Source of the DNA: CAWGCA01 sp963820955 | GTDB taxonomy: Bacteria; Pseudomonadota; Gammaproteobacteria; Chromatiales; Chromatiaceae | Assembly: GCA_963820955.1 (NCBI GenBank) | Contig: CAWGCA010000044.1 | Span: 35,515 to 99,514 of the forward strand | DNA length: 64,000 bases | Reading direction: 5' to 3' | Part shown: positions 1 to 9,507 of the stretch, one piece after another | How the letters are laid out: each line of letters begins with the position of its first letter | Numbering within the stretch: position 1 is the stretch's first letter | Notes under the pieces: generated by a model | Databases searched by the model: none | The model's input: only the letters and a program-made list of their open reading frames with translations | What the model was told of the DNA's origin: nothing | Program-made: the position numbers and the translations under genes

Positions 1-1288
1 GACCACCGCTCTTGCCCAACTCTTCCGCCCGGTCGGCGTCGAACACCGCGTGACCGCAGGCGGCCCCCGGTGAGGCCGGCAGGCCCTGGGCCAGCGGCTT
101 GCTCCGGAAGTTGGGATCCAGGCGCGGATAGAGCATCTGCTCCAGGAGAATGGGATCGATCCGCAGCAGGGCCTGTTCCTTGCTGATCAAACCCTCTTTC
201 TCCATCTCCACCGAGGTGCGCACCATGGCAACCGCATTCATCTTACCGTTGCGGGTCTGCAGGCAGTAAAGGGTGCCCCGCTCGATGGTGAATTCGAAGT
301 CCTGGACCTCGCAGTAGTGACTCTCCAGCTTCTTATGCAGTTCACCCAGCTGCCTTGCCATCTCCGGCATTTCGTGGTCCATGCGATCGATCTGTTTCGG
401 GGTGCGGATACCCGCCACCACATCCTCGCCCTGGGCATTGACCAGGTATTCCCCGAACAGCTTGTTCTCACCGGTGCCGGGGTTGCGGGTGAAGGCCACA
501 CCGGTGGCGGAGTCGTCACCGCGGTTGCCGAACACCATGGTGCAGACATTGACCGCGGTTCCATTCGCCAGGTCGGGCGTGATATTGAACTCACGGCGAT
601 AATCCACCGCCCGTTTGCCCATCCAGGAGTTGAACACCGCCTTGATCGCGATCTCCAACTGCCGATAGGGATCTTCCGGAAAGGGACGACCGGTCTGATC
701 TTCCACCACTTTCAGGAAGCGCTCACTGATGTCCTTCAAATCGGCTGCCGACAGCCCTACGTCCTCAGTGACATGGGCCCGCTGCTTGACTGCTTCAAAC
801 TGTTCGTCGAACAACTCGTCAGAGATACCAAGGGCCACCTTTCCAAACAGCTGGATAAAACGGCGATAGGCGTCGTAGCCGAAGCGCGAATCTCCGGTCT
901 GCTCGATCTCGCCATCCAGGGTTTCGGAGTTCAGGCCCAGGTTGAGGATAGTATCCATCATACCGGGCATGGAGAGGGCGGAACCGCTGCGCACGGAGAC
1001 CAGCAGCGGGTTGGCCTTATCGCCAAAGCCCTTGCCCGTGGCCTTTTCTACAGCCTGCATCTGGGTCCTGACCTGGTCCATGATACCCGGCGCCAGGTCA
1101 TCGCCGTCGGAGTCCAGATACTCCAGGCAAGCCTCGGTGGTAATGACGAAGCCGGGCGGGACGTTAAGCCCGATCTGGGTCATTTCGCAAAGGTTTGCAC
1201 CCTTGCCCCCCAGCAGTTTTTTATTCTTGCCGTCGCCTTCGGTAAAGTTAAAGACCCATTTGGTTTCAGAAGAGGATTCTGTGGACAT
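1..1288 (-). CDS. ppdK: Pyruvate, phosphate dikinase, N-terminal part (cut by window edge)
   Basis: This enzyme interconverts pyruvate, ATP and phosphate with phosphoenolpyruvate, AMP and pyrophosphate in the cytoplasm. About 429 codons are visible. They start MSTESSSETKWVFNF, followed by the glycine/lysine-rich nucleotide-binding start KGANLCEMTQIGLNVPPGF and the family block SVRSGSALSMPGMMDTILN. The window ends in ASPGAACGHAVFDADRAEELG, just before the phosphohistidine domain, so the catalytic His and the PEP-binding barrel lie outside. The family is about 870-900 residues, so roughly half is missing. A start at 1306 (six residues longer, MEQHCI) is also open, and GGAG inside it could serve the 1288 start. 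It is divergent from valS. Whether it acts in gluconeogenesis or PPi-linked glycolysis cannot be told from sequence. Confidence 0.95.
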   Translation of the reverse strand, partial: MSTESSSETKWVFNFTEGDGKNKKLLGGKGANLCEMTQIGLNVPPGFVITTEACLEYLDSDGDDLAPGIMDQVRTQMQAVEKATGKGFGDKANPLLVSVRSGSALSMPGMMDTILNLGLNSETLDGEIEQTGDSRFGYDAYRRFIQLFGKVALGISDELFDEQFEAVKQRAHVTEDVGLSAADLKDISERFLKVVEDQTGRPFPEDPYRQLEIAIKAVFNSWMGKRAVDYRREFNITPDLANGTAVNVCTMVFGNRGDDSATGVAFTRNPGTGENKLFGEYLVNAQGEDVVAGIRTPKQIDRMDHEMPEMARQLGELHKKLESHYCEVQDFEFTIERGTLYCLQTRNGKMNAVAMVRTSVEMEKEGLISKEQALLRIDPILLEQMLYPRLDPNFRSKPLAQGLPASPGAACGHAVFDADRAEELGKSGG

Positions 1289-1372
1289 AATGCAGTGCTG
1301 CTCCATGATTTTTTGAGAGTTGATGAAAGACACGCCACTAACCTGCAGGCAAGCGCTCCCGCATGAATTCGG

Positions 1373-1378
1373 TATAAT
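1373..1378 (+). promoter_or_regulatory. Probable -10 box for valS
   Basis: A perfect TATAAT lies 58 bases before the valS start, in the ppdK-valS divergent gap. No convincing -35 hexamer sits 16-18 bases upstream, so the promoter call rests on the -10 alone. Confidence 0.4.
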
Positions 1379-1435
1379 GGTTTGTTTGTTGCATACTAAA
1401 CCGTATATGTTACCTCAAGATTGCAGTAGCGAGCG

Positions 1436-4400
1436 ATGGAAAAAACGTACGACCCTCACAAATTAGAACAGCGCTGGTATAAAACCTGGGAAGAGCATGG
1501 TTATTTCACCCCCGACGCACAGGGAGGTGCCAGTGCCGCGGGAGACAGGACGTCGGAAGCGGCCGACGCACAGGGAGGTGCCAGTGCCGCGGGAGACAGG
1601 ACGTCGGAAGCGGCCGACGCACAGGGAGGTGCCAGTGCCGCGGGAGACAGGACGTCGGAAGCGGCCGACGCACAGGGAGGTGCCAGTGCCGCGGGAGACA
1701 GGACGTCGGAAGATAGCTATTGCATCATGATCCCGCCACCCAATGTGACTGGCATCCTACACATGGGGCACGCCTTCCAGGACACCATCATGGATGCGTT
1801 GATCCGTTACCATCGAATGAAGGGGGACAAAACCCTCTGGCAGGCGGGTACTGATCACGCCGGTATTGCCACCCAGATGGTCGTGGAACGACTACTGGAA
1901 AGGGAGAATAAAACCCGTCACGATCTCGGGCGGGAGGCATTCATCGACAAGGTGTGGGAGTGGAAGGCGCACTCCGGAGGCACCATCACCCAACAGTTGC
2001 GTCGCATGGGATCTTCCCTCGACTGGACCCACGAACGCTTCACCATGGACCAGGGACTGTCCGAGGCGGTGAAAGAGGTGTTCATCCGGCTCTACGAAGA
2101 AGGGCTGATCTACCGCGGTAAAAGGCTGGTCAACTGGGACCCGGTGCTGCACACCGCCGTTTCAGACCTGGAGGTGCTGTCTGAAGAGGAAGCCGGCAGT
2201 CTCTGGCACATGCGTTACCCACTGACCAATGGCCAGGGCAGCCTGGTGGTGGCCACTACCCGGCCAGAGACTATGCTGGGTGACTGCGCGGTAGCGGTCC
2301 ATTCCGGCGACGAACGCTACCGGCATCTGCTCGGCGAATTCGTCGAACTGCCGCTGACCGGCCGCCGGATACCCATCATTGCCGATGATTACGTGGACCC
2401 GGAATTCGGTACCGGCTGCGTAAAGATTACACCGGCCCACGACTTCAATGACTACCAGGTATGGATAAGGCATCGGGATGAGAACGCCATCGCCGCGCAA
2501 CCCCACGCTGGCCTGATCAATGTGTTCACTATCGACGCCGCCATTCGCGACAACGAAGCGGAGGAGGATGATCTGCTTCCGACCGCTTATATCGGCCTGG
2601 ATCGATTCGAGGCCCGCAAACGGATCATCGCCGACCTGGAGGCGCAGGATCTGTTGGAGAAGATAGAAGACCACCGGCTGATGGCCCCCCGCGGGGACCG
2701 CTCCGGTGCGATGATCGAACCCTTTCTGACCGATCAGTGGTACGTCAAGGTCGAGCCACTGGCCAAACCCGCGATCGAAGCGGTGGAAAACGGCAGCATC
2801 CGGTTCGTTCCCGACAACTGGAAGAATACCTACTTCGAATGGATGCGCAACATCGAGGACTGGTGCATCAGTCGGCAGATCTGGTGGGGTCATCGCATCC
2901 CTGCCTGGTACGACGCCGAGGGCAATGTCTACGTCGGGCGCTCGGAACAGGAGGTGCGCGAGCGCCACGATCTGCCACCCGATTACGTATTGAAGCAGGA
3001 CGAAGATGTCCTGGACACCTGGTTCAGCTCCGCCCTCTGGCCTTTCTCCACCCTGGGCTGGCCGGAACAGAACGAGCGGGTCAAGACTTTCTACCCCACC
3101 AGCGTGCTGGTCACCGGCTTCGACATCATCTTCTTCTGGGTGGCCCGGATGATCATGATGGGGCTCAAGTTCATGGATGACGTCCCTTTCCGCGAAATCT
3201 ATATCCACGGCCTGGTGCGGGATGCACATGGTGACAAGATGTCCAAGTCCAAGGGCAACGTGCTCGATCCCATCGACCTGATCGACGGCATCGAGTTGGA
3301 ACCCCTGGTGGAGAAGCGGACCGGCGGCATGATGCAGCCGCACCTGGCGGAGAAGATCGCCAGCATGACCCGCAAGGACTTCCCGGATGGCATCCCCTCC
3401 TTCGGCACCGACGCCCTGCGCTTCACCTTTGCCGCTCTGGCCACCACCGGCCGGGACATCAAGTTCGACCTGGGCCGAATCGAGGGCTACCGCAACTTCT
3501 GCAATAAACTCTGGAACGCGGCCCGCTATGTGCTGATGAATACAGAGGAGCAGGACAACGGCCAGCGGGGTGGTTCGGTGGACCTGAGCGTAGCCGACCG
3601 CTGGATCCTGTCGCGGCTTCAGTCCACCACCTCGATCGTCACCGATGCGGTCGAAAACTACCGCTTCGACCAGGCGGCCAAGGCCATCTACGAGTTCACC
3701 TGGAACGAATACTGCGACTGGTACCTGGAACTGTGCAAGCCGGTTTTGAACGACCGGGGATCCAGTGACGACGCGCTGCGGGGCACACGCCGGACCCTGG
3801 TGCGCGTACTGGAGACCCTGCTGCGACTGGCCCATCCCATCATGCCCTTCATTACTGAGGAGATCTGGCAGCGGGTGGCACCGCTGGCCGCCGTATCGGG
3901 GGATACCATTATGACCCAGCCCTTCCCCATCGCCGACGAGTCGGCGCTGGACGAGGCCGCGGTGGCGGAGATGGAGTGGGTGATGCAGTTCATCCTCGGC
4001 GTGCGGCGAATCAAGGGAGAGATGAATATCGCCCCCGGCAAATCGCTGCCGATACTGCTGCAGCAGGCCTCGGAGACAGACAGGGGCTGGCTGCAGACAA
4101 ACCGCCGCTACCTGGATTTCCTGGCCCGACTGGACTCAGTCACCCTGTTAGCTGATGAGCAGCAGCCCCCGGAATCGGCCACCGCCCTGGTCGGGGAGAT
4201 GAAACTGCTTATCCCGATGGCCGGACTGATCGACAAGGAAGCGGAGCAGGCCCGGCTGGAGAAGGAGATTGGTAAGATCCGAAAGGATACGGAACGCATC
4301 GAAGCCAAGCTGTCCAATCCGAACTTTATTGAGAAGGCACCGGAACCGGTGGTTCTCAAAGAGCGGACCAAACTGGAAGATCAGCGATCGGCACTGACGA

Positions 4401-4438
4401 AGCTGGTGGAGCAACTGGAGCGAATCCGCAGTCTATAG
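1436..4438 (+). CDS. valS: Valyl-tRNA synthetase with an expanded N-terminal repeat
   Basis: Class I aminoacyl-tRNA synthetase that charges tRNA-Val with valine. It has the HIGH-type motif as [15 protein letters not shown], the editing-domain block [20 protein letters not shown], the KMSKS motif as [13 protein letters not shown], and a C-terminal coiled-coil arm that binds tRNA (about residues 935-1000). At 1000 aa it is about 50 residues longer than E. coli ValS. The excess is explained by four in-frame copies of a 17-residue unit rich in Ala, Gly and Ser at about residues 27-92. These lie in the linker between the first helix ([14 protein letters not shown]) and the catalytic core, where E. 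coli has only a short linker. The catalytic motifs are all intact, so the enzyme should work. Confidence 0.98.
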   Translation: MEKTYDPHKLEQRWYKTWEEHGYFTPDAQGGASAAGDRTSEAADAQGGASAAGDRTSEAADAQGGASAAGDRTSEAADAQGGASAAGDRTSEDSYCIMIPPPNVTGILHMGHAFQDTIMDALIRYHRMKGDKTLWQAGTDHAGIATQMVVERLLERENKTRHDLGREAFIDKVWEWKAHSGGTITQQLRRMGSSLDWTHERFTMDQGLSEAVKEVFIRLYEEGLIYRGKRLVNWDPVLHTAVSDLEVLSEEEAGSLWHMRYPLTNGQGSLVVATTRPETMLGDCAVAVHSGDERYRHLLGEFVELPLTGRRIPIIADDYVDPEFGTGCVKITPAHDFNDYQVWIRHRDENAIAAQPHAGLINVFTIDAAIRDNEAEEDDLLPTAYIGLDRFEARKRIIADLEAQDLLEKIEDHRLMAPRGDRSGAMIEPFLTDQWYVKVEPLAKPAIEAVENGSIRFVPDNWKNTYFEWMRNIEDWCISRQIWWGHRIPAWYDAEGNVYVGRSEQEVRERHDLPPDYVLKQDEDVLDTWFSSALWPFSTLGWPEQNERVKTFYPTSVLVTGFDIIFFWVARMIMMGLKFMDDVPFREIYIHGLVRDAHGDKMSKSKGNVLDPIDLIDGIELEPLVEKRTGGMMQPHLAEKIASMTRKDFPDGIPSFGTDALRFTFAALATTGRDIKFDLGRIEGYRNFCNKLWNAARYVLMNTEEQDNGQRGGSVDLSVADRWILSRLQSTTSIVTDAVENYRFDQAAKAIYEFTWNEYCDWYLELCKPVLNDRGSSDDALRGTRRTLVRVLETLLRLAHPIMPFITEEIWQRVAPLAAVSGDTIMTQPFPIADESALDEAAVAEMEWVMQFILGVRRIKGEMNIAPGKSLPILLQQASETDRGWLQTNRRYLDFLARLDSVTLLADEQQPPESATALVGEMKLLIPMAGLIDKEAEQARLEKEIGKIRKDTERIEAKLSNPNFIEKAPEPVVLKERTKLEDQRSALTKLVEQLERIRSL
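1514..1712 (+). repeat. 51-bp tandem repeat, 3.9 identical copies inside valS
   Basis: Copies begin at 1514, 1565, 1616 and 1667. The first three are complete and the last lacks the final five or so bases. No difference between copies was found on reading. The period is a multiple of three, so the valS frame is kept. Each unit encodes 17 residues of the type [17 protein letters not shown]. All three forward frames stay open for much of the repeat. Confidence 0.97.
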
Positions 4439-4485
4439 GACCAGCGCTGTCGACATCAATAAAGACGACCCCGGAGAACCCGACT

Positions 4486-4830
4486 ATGAAGATCACCCGT
4501 CTGGAAACATGCGAGACCGTACCCATCCTGATGGAGGGTATAGCCGGCGCCAGCAAACAGGTCCCCATCGGCGGGAATGACGGGGCACCGAATTTTTCCT
4601 TTCGTGTCTTCACCCTGGAACCGGGTGGCCACACCCCTCACCACAGCCATGAGTCCGAACACCTGAACTATATCCTGGAGGGGGACGGCGAGCTGATGGA
4701 CGACGATGCGCCCCGGGCCATCCGTCAGGGCGACTTCATCCTGGTCAAACCCAACGAGCGACACCAGTACCGCAACACAGGAGACCGCCCACTGGTCTTC
4801 CTGTGCGCGGTACCAAAAGAGTACGAGTAA
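4486..4830 (+). CDS. Cupin-domain protein
   Basis: Small single-domain cupin of 114 aa. The metal-binding cupin motif 1 is seen as HTPHHSHESEHLNYILEG (about residues 46-63), and motif 2 as a glycine/His-containing strand near GDFILVKPNERHQY (about 83-96). Such proteins bind a divalent metal with these His and Glu residues and may be enzymes or small-molecule sensors. The substrate cannot be inferred. It follows valS by 47 bases on the same strand and could be co-transcribed, but no functional link to valS is apparent. Confidence 0.8.
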   Translation: MKITRLETCETVPILMEGIAGASKQVPIGGNDGAPNFSFRVFTLEPGGHTPHHSHESEHLNYILEGDGELMDDDAPRAIRQGDFILVKPNERHQYRNTGDRPLVFLCAVPKEYE

Positions 4831-4896
4831 ACGACTTGAGAAACCCGGAAACCGACCTTATCTCTTCCCGGTTGATAAACTTACGGAGCAGTACCC

Positions 4897-5154
4897 ATGC
4901 CAACCTATGACTATATGTGTGAAGCCAACGGCCGCAAGCTGGAAGTGAGCCACAAGATGAGCGAGAACATCAACTCCTGGGGCGAACTCTGCGGGCGGGC
5001 TGGGATCGAGCCAGGTGATACCCCGAGCGACAGCCCGGTAAAACGCCTGATCACGGGAGCAGCCATTATCAGCAGTTCGAGCCGCAGTGAACCGGCCCCC
5101 GCCTGCGCCACCGGCGCCTGCTGTCCCGGCGGCATGTGCGGTCTTCCCGAGTGA
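4897..5154 (+). CDS. FmdB-like small protein with Cys-rich tail
   Basis: An 85-aa protein. Its N-terminus MPTYDYMCEANGRKLEVSHKM matches the start of FmdB/zinc-ribbon regulatory proteins, which normally begin MPxYEYxCxxCG. Here the second Cys of the first knuckle is replaced (CEANG), leaving C8 and a later single Cys in ELCGRAG, so a classical zinc ribbon is not obvious. The end carries CATGACCPGGMCG, a compact four-Cys cluster that could bind metal or take part in thiol chemistry. The function is unknown. It lies downstream of the cupin gene on the same strand. Confidence 0.7.
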   Translation: MPTYDYMCEANGRKLEVSHKMSENINSWGELCGRAGIEPGDTPSDSPVKRLITGAAIISSSSRSEPAPACATGACCPGGMCGLPE

Positions 5155-5178
5155 TACGCCGCTGCCAGGGATGGTTTC

Positions 5179-5577
5179 TCAGGTGTCGACTGACAGCAGG
5201 CCTTTGAGCTTTTTTACAGACTGAAACCCGAGCAGTACCTTGCGGATCCTGCCATCCCTGACCAGAACAGTCGTCGGGACGGCGCGTACCCGGTATGTCC
5301 GGGCCGTTTCCAGCTCCCGACTGACATCCACGCTGACCACGTTGTCATGCCGAGAGGCCAGCTCATCAATCAACGGCGTCATCTTGCGGCAGGGGCCGCA
5401 GTTGGGGCTGTAGAAATAGAGCAGCGTTTGACCGCTCCCCTGCAGTCCGCCCTTGTCACCCGATTCCAGGGCAGGCGCGGCCTTGCCCACCAGCCGTTTC
5501 GACTGCAGGTAAATGTAGAGTTGGAACAGAACAAAGGTTCCAGTCAACAGCAGAAGCACCCACCCGACCCAGGACAT
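5179..5577 (-). CDS. Membrane-anchored thioredoxin-like protein
   Basis: A 132-aa protein with an N-terminal hydrophobic anchor (residues about 5-25, WVLLLLTGTFVLFQLYIYL), then a thioredoxin fold carrying the canonical CGPC active site in FYSPNCGPCRKM and the cis-Pro loop VRAVPTTVL. The domain most likely faces the cytoplasm or periplasm depending on anchor orientation, which the sequence does not settle. The expected role is dithiol/disulfide exchange with an unknown partner. It converges with the FmdB-like gene (24-base gap) and is transcribed alone. Confidence 0.85.
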   Translation of the reverse strand: MSWVGWVLLLLTGTFVLFQLYIYLQSKRLVGKAAPALESGDKGGLQGSGQTLLYFYSPNCGPCRKMTPLIDELASRHDNVVSVDVSRELETARTYRVRAVPTTVLVRDGRIRKVLLGFQSVKKLKGLLSVDT

Positions 5578-5697
5578 AAAAAACCTCTCTTCCAGAATAT
5601 CGCACTTGGCGACCTGTTCGGCATATTATATCGTCAACCAATCCCATGACAGTCAACCCAATCGGAACAAGAAAGGGTTTCCCGCGGATTCACGCCT

Positions 5698-6591
5698 ATG
5701 CAACCGCCGAGCCACTCTTATCAGCGAGTCTTGAAACACCCGCTTCGATTTCTCTGGCAAGTAGTCACGGGCTTTCGTGACAATCAGGGGCTGCTGCTCT
5801 CCGGCGCGGTCGCCTACTATGCCCTGCTCTCGATCATCCCCTTGCTATCCCTTATCCTGATGGTCCTCTCCCATGTAGTGGACGAACAGTTACTACTGGA
5901 GACCCTGAAAGAACACATCGAGGTGGTGGTGCCAGCCCATGCCGAGATCATCGTGGAGCAGATGGCCCTGTTTCTGGCCCATCGAAATCTGGTGGGCTGG
6001 CTGCTGGTGGGTGTCCTGCTGTTTTTCAGCTCCATGGCCTTCACCATGCTGGAAAACGCCATGTCGATCATCTTTTTCCACCGGGTCGCCATCCGCCGTC
6101 GGCATTTTCTGGTTTCAGCCATCCTCCCCTATATCTACATCCTGGCGCTGGGTGTCGGATTTCTGCTCATGACCCTGATCTCGGGGGCACTCCACACCTT
6201 CGAAGGGGAGCAACTGACGTTGTTGGGCAAAAGCTGGTCAGTGCAGGGACTGTCGGTCGGTTTTCTCTATCTGCTCGGGCTGAGCGGGCAGATCCTGATC
6301 CTCACCTCATTCTACCTGGTCATGCCGGTGGGGCAGCTGTCGGTGCGCCATGCCCTGGTTGGCGGGCTGACAGCCGGCATACTTTGGGAGCTGATGCGGC
6401 ATCTGCTGGTCTGGTATTTCTCCACCCTCTCCTTTGTCAGCGTGGTCTATGGCTCCCTGGCGACGGCTATCGTCGCCCTGCTCAGCCTGGAGGTGGCCGG
6501 TATGATCCTGCTGTTCGGTGCCCAGGTAATCGCCGAGTACGAGCGTTTTGGATCTGACCCGGAGGAGAAAGAGCCGGCTACTTCCGGCTGA
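5698..6591 (+). CDS. yihY: YihY/BrkB-family inner-membrane protein
   Basis: A 297-aa polytopic membrane protein of the YihY (UPF0761, formerly RNase BN/BrkB) family. About six hydrophobic segments are visible, e.g. LSGAVAYYALLSIIPLLSLIL, LVGWLLVGVLLFFSSMAFT and LATAIVALLSLEVAGMILLFGAQV. The family signature AYYALLSIIPL and the C-terminal GAQVIAEYE block are present. The biochemical role of the family is not established; the old tRNA-nuclease assignment is wrong. It is monocistronic between two convergent neighbours. Confidence 0.9.
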   Translation: MQPPSHSYQRVLKHPLRFLWQVVTGFRDNQGLLLSGAVAYYALLSIIPLLSLILMVLSHVVDEQLLLETLKEHIEVVVPAHAEIIVEQMALFLAHRNLVGWLLVGVLLFFSSMAFTMLENAMSIIFFHRVAIRRRHFLVSAILPYIYILALGVGFLLMTLISGALHTFEGEQLTLLGKSWSVQGLSVGFLYLLGLSGQILILTSFYLVMPVGQLSVRHALVGGLTAGILWELMRHLLVWYFSTLSFVSVVYGSLATAIVALLSLEVAGMILLFGAQVIAEYERFGSDPEEKEPATSG

Positions 6592-6635
6592 AGCGCATCG
6601 TCGCACTCAACTTTTGTGCCCCACCATCGTCCGCT

Positions 6636-9497
6636 TCAATCCACCGCCCGCCCCCTGCTCTGAGGGGCCATATCCGGCTCCCCCGAGAGCTTCAGAATCT
6701 CCTGCCTGGCCTGATCCCTGAGCTTTACGGCGGCAGACCAGGATTGATCCTCCGGCAGGATCGGCGGGGCCGCCAGGATATGAACAGCGCCACGGCGAGG
6801 AAACCAGGAATCGGCGCGCAGCAGGGAGCGGGTGCCGCGCAGGGCCACCGGCACCACCGGCACCCCGGCCCGGGCGGACACGGCAAAGGCCCCCATGCGA
6901 AACGGCAGCAGACCCGGCATACGATGGAAAGTCCCCTCCGGGAAAAACATCAACGCCTGACCGCCACCGGCCATTTCTGTTAAACGAAGGCTGTCGGCGA
7001 CCCCCTGCTCAGGGTCGAAGCGCGCCACAAACTGGGCACCGATGCGCTGCAGAAAAATACGGGAGATCCACTTTTCCTTCAGCTCCTCCTTCGCTACGAA
7101 AGAAAAACGCAGCGGCAGGGTCGCCACCAACAGGATACCGTCGAGATAACTGGCATGATTGGAGACCAGTACGAAGCTACCGGAGCGGGGCAGATGCTCC
7201 ATCCCCTGTCGCAACAGGGGAACGCCCGTGACACTTGCCAGCAAACGGGCGGCTCGCCCCATCACGACCCAGCGCCAGTCCATCCTGGGCAATAAGGCCA
7301 CCAGCAGCCAAACCGGCACTGCCAGGAGAAAAAACAGAATCCAGACGTAACCTGCGTAACTCAGATCGATGATCGATCGTCCTGCCCTGCGCAGCTGGGG
7401 CAGCAGCCCTGAGACCCCCAGGCGGACAAACTGCCACCAGACCCGGCGTCTTCCCCGACCAGCGCCGCCCTGCTCATAGAGCGTCCGGCTGGCAGCCCGG
7501 CGAATCTTACCACTGGAGGTCTTGAGCACCGTCTGGGGAGGCGCCAGCACCAGATCGTCCGGCGGTGTCTCCAGCAGATCAGTCACTATCGCCAGAATCT
7601 GCTTGCGCAGTTGCTGCCGTTTCTCGGGTTCGGTTTCCCGGGTTTCCGCCAGTACTACCATGCGCTCGGTTCCAGTGGAAGGATCCAGACTCCCGAACAC
7701 AGCGACACAACCCTTGCGCACACCCGGGATCTCGCCCACCGCCTGCTCCACCTCCTGGGGATAGATGTTGCGACCGGCGCGGATAATAACGTCCTTGGCC
7801 CGACCGGTGAGATAGAGATCACCCTCCGCCATATAGGCCAGGTCCCCGGAATCCAACCAGTCGCCCCGAAACAGCTCGCGACTCGCCTCCGGGTTACGGA
7901 AATAACCGCTGGTGGAGGAAGGCCCCCGGAACAGAAGCCGGCCCTCTCTGCGTTCCGGCAGCTCACCACCTATCGAATCCACGATACGGATCTCATGCCC
8001 GGCCAGAGGCCGGCCGCAGGCCGCGAACTCCAGGGCCCCCGCGTCAGCATCTGCAGCCTGCTCTGCCCTTCCGGATAGGGTCAGGGCATCACGCTGCACC
8101 CGGTCGATGAGCGGCTCGCGCCCCAGCGGAGGAAAGGCCAGACCCACCGAGCTTTCGGCCAGCCCATACACCGGAGTCATCGCGTGGGGCTGGAAACCAT
8201 AGGGCCGAAAGCGTTCACTGAAGCGGCGTATGGTCTGGGGACTGACCGCTTCGGCCCCATTGAAGGCAAGCCGCCAGCTGCTCAGGTCCAGGTCATTGAT
8301 GTCCTCGTCGGACACCTTGTTGATGCAGAGCTCGTAACCAAAGTTCGGGGCCGCGGAGAGGGTACCCTTGAAACGGTCGATCGCCCACAGCCAACGGTGG
8401 GGGCGGGCCAGGAAGGCCAGCGGCGACATAATCACCAGCGGGCTGGCAAAATAGAGACTCCCGAACCAGGCGCCAATCAGCCCCATGTCGTGATAGAGGG
8501 GCAGCCAGCTGACGAAGACGTCACGGGAATCCGCCTGAACCGCGACCCCCATCGCCCGCACATTGGCCAGCAGATTGTCATGACTCAGCTCCACCCCTTT
8601 AGGGTTGCCGGTGCTGCCGGAGGTGTACTGCAGAAAGGCAATGTCCGATGAGCGCAACGGGGGCATTCCAATCCCGGTGCTGTTCTGTTGCAGGGTCTGT
8701 GGGTCGAGGATGTGGTGCAGACTCACGACCTGTGAGCGCATTAATCGGGCGACTACCCGGGCCTCCGGCACCGTGATCAATATGGAGATCATGGCATTGT
8801 TGAGGATCCGGACGTGCCGTTGCAGGTGATCCTCGATCTGAGAAAGCCGCGCCGGTGGATAGATGGGTACCGGGATGCCGCCCGCCAGCAATACACCGAA
8901 GAAGCTGTAAAAATAGTCCCGACCGGTAGGGAGCATGAGCGCAACCGATTGGCCGGGCTGCAGATCATGTGAGCGCAACCCCGCTGCCACCCGCTGCGCA
9001 CCCTGCAGCAATTCAAGGTAGCTAATTTCACCGGCTTCACCGCTTTCACCATAGAGATAGATATGGGGGCGTTCGGGATGGGCCTGGACATGCCATTCGA
9101 GCACCTCCAGCAGGGTCTTTGCCTGCTGCGGGGCGGTATCCACATCTGCCAGGTATAAGGGTTCCGGCATTCGATCCGCGTCTACCGTCTCTCTTCCCCC
9201 GGCAGAGCGCAGGGCCCTCAGCAGATCTCTCGGGGTATCGGCGGCGGCCAGCAGGGACTCCGGTAGCGCAACTCCGAATGCCCGCTCCAGGCGCACCAGC
9301 AGTTCCATCCGCCCCAGGCTATCGAACCCCAGCTCCTTGTCGAGCTCGGAGTCCAGCGTCACCGACAGGACAGCACCCTGACCCGGATGCAGTTCCTCCG
9401 CCAGGGCCTGGACAATCCCCAACAGGCGTTCGATGAACTGGCCCCCATTGTCCGCAATGGGAGGTGTCTCCATTGGCCGGTCTCTTGAAACAGTCAT
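6636..9497 (-). CDS. ACP - fatty acyl-AMP ligase - 1-acylglycerol-phosphate acyltransferase fusion
   Basis: A 953-aa three-domain protein. An N-terminal acyl-carrier domain has the phosphopantetheine Ser in LGFDSLGRMEL (about residue 60). An adenylate-forming ligase (about 110-690) has the P-loop-like YTSGSTGNPKGVELS, the core motif YGLAESSVGLAF and the hinge SGDLAYM. A C-terminal PlsC-type acyltransferase has NHASYLDG (HX4D) and FFPEGTF, preceded by a membrane segment (WILFFLLAVPVWLLVALL). The order suggests activation of a free fatty acid, loading on its own carrier, and transfer to a lysophospholipid, similar in logic to E. coli Aas. The ATG at 9497 is preferred because GAGGTGA lies six bases upstream; a GTG at 9506 is also open. 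It starts just after tcdA and is probably co-transcribed. Confidence 0.9.
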   Translation of the reverse strand: MTVSRDRPMETPPIADNGGQFIERLLGIVQALAEELHPGQGAVLSVTLDSELDKELGFDSLGRMELLVRLERAFGVALPESLLAAADTPRDLLRALRSAGGRETVDADRMPEPLYLADVDTAPQQAKTLLEVLEWHVQAHPERPHIYLYGESGEAGEISYLELLQGAQRVAAGLRSHDLQPGQSVALMLPTGRDYFYSFFGVLLAGGIPVPIYPPARLSQIEDHLQRHVRILNNAMISILITVPEARVVARLMRSQVVSLHHILDPQTLQQNSTGIGMPPLRSSDIAFLQYTSGSTGNPKGVELSHDNLLANVRAMGVAVQADSRDVFVSWLPLYHDMGLIGAWFGSLYFASPLVIMSPLAFLARPHRWLWAIDRFKGTLSAAPNFGYELCINKVSDEDINDLDLSSWRLAFNGAEAVSPQTIRRFSERFRPYGFQPHAMTPVYGLAESSVGLAFPPLGREPLIDRVQRDALTLSGRAEQAADADAGALEFAACGRPLAGHEIRIVDSIGGELPERREGRLLFRGPSSTSGYFRNPEASRELFRGDWLDSGDLAYMAEGDLYLTGRAKDVIIRAGRNIYPQEVEQAVGEIPGVRKGCVAVFGSLDPSTGTERMVVLAETRETEPEKRQQLRKQILAIVTDLLETPPDDLVLAPPQTVLKTSSGKIRRAASRTLYEQGGAGRGRRRVWWQFVRLGVSGLLPQLRRAGRSIIDLSYAGYVWILFFLLAVPVWLLVALLPRMDWRWVVMGRAARLLASVTGVPLLRQGMEHLPRSGSFVLVSNHASYLDGILLVATLPLRFSFVAKEELKEKWISRIFLQRIGAQFVARFDPEQGVADSLRLTEMAGGGQALMFFPEGTFHRMPGLLPFRMGAFAVSARAGVPVVPVALRGTRSLLRADSWFPRRGAVHILAAPPILPEDQSWSAAVKLRDQARQEILKLSGEPDMAPQSRGRAVD

Positions 9498-9507
9498 ATT
9501 GGTCACC

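Noticed and set aside
317..1366. Open frame of 349 codons on the plus strand opposite ppdK
   Set aside because: Antisense to a clear PPDK sequence, without family features.
1514..1712. CRISPR-like array
   Set aside because: The copies are directly adjacent without spacers, keep the valS frame and are coding; there are no cas genes.
2162..3835. Long open frame (557 codons) on the minus strand opposite valS
   Set aside because: It lies entirely inside the strongly conserved valS gene, has no recognisable domain, and is explained by high-GC codon structure on the other strand.
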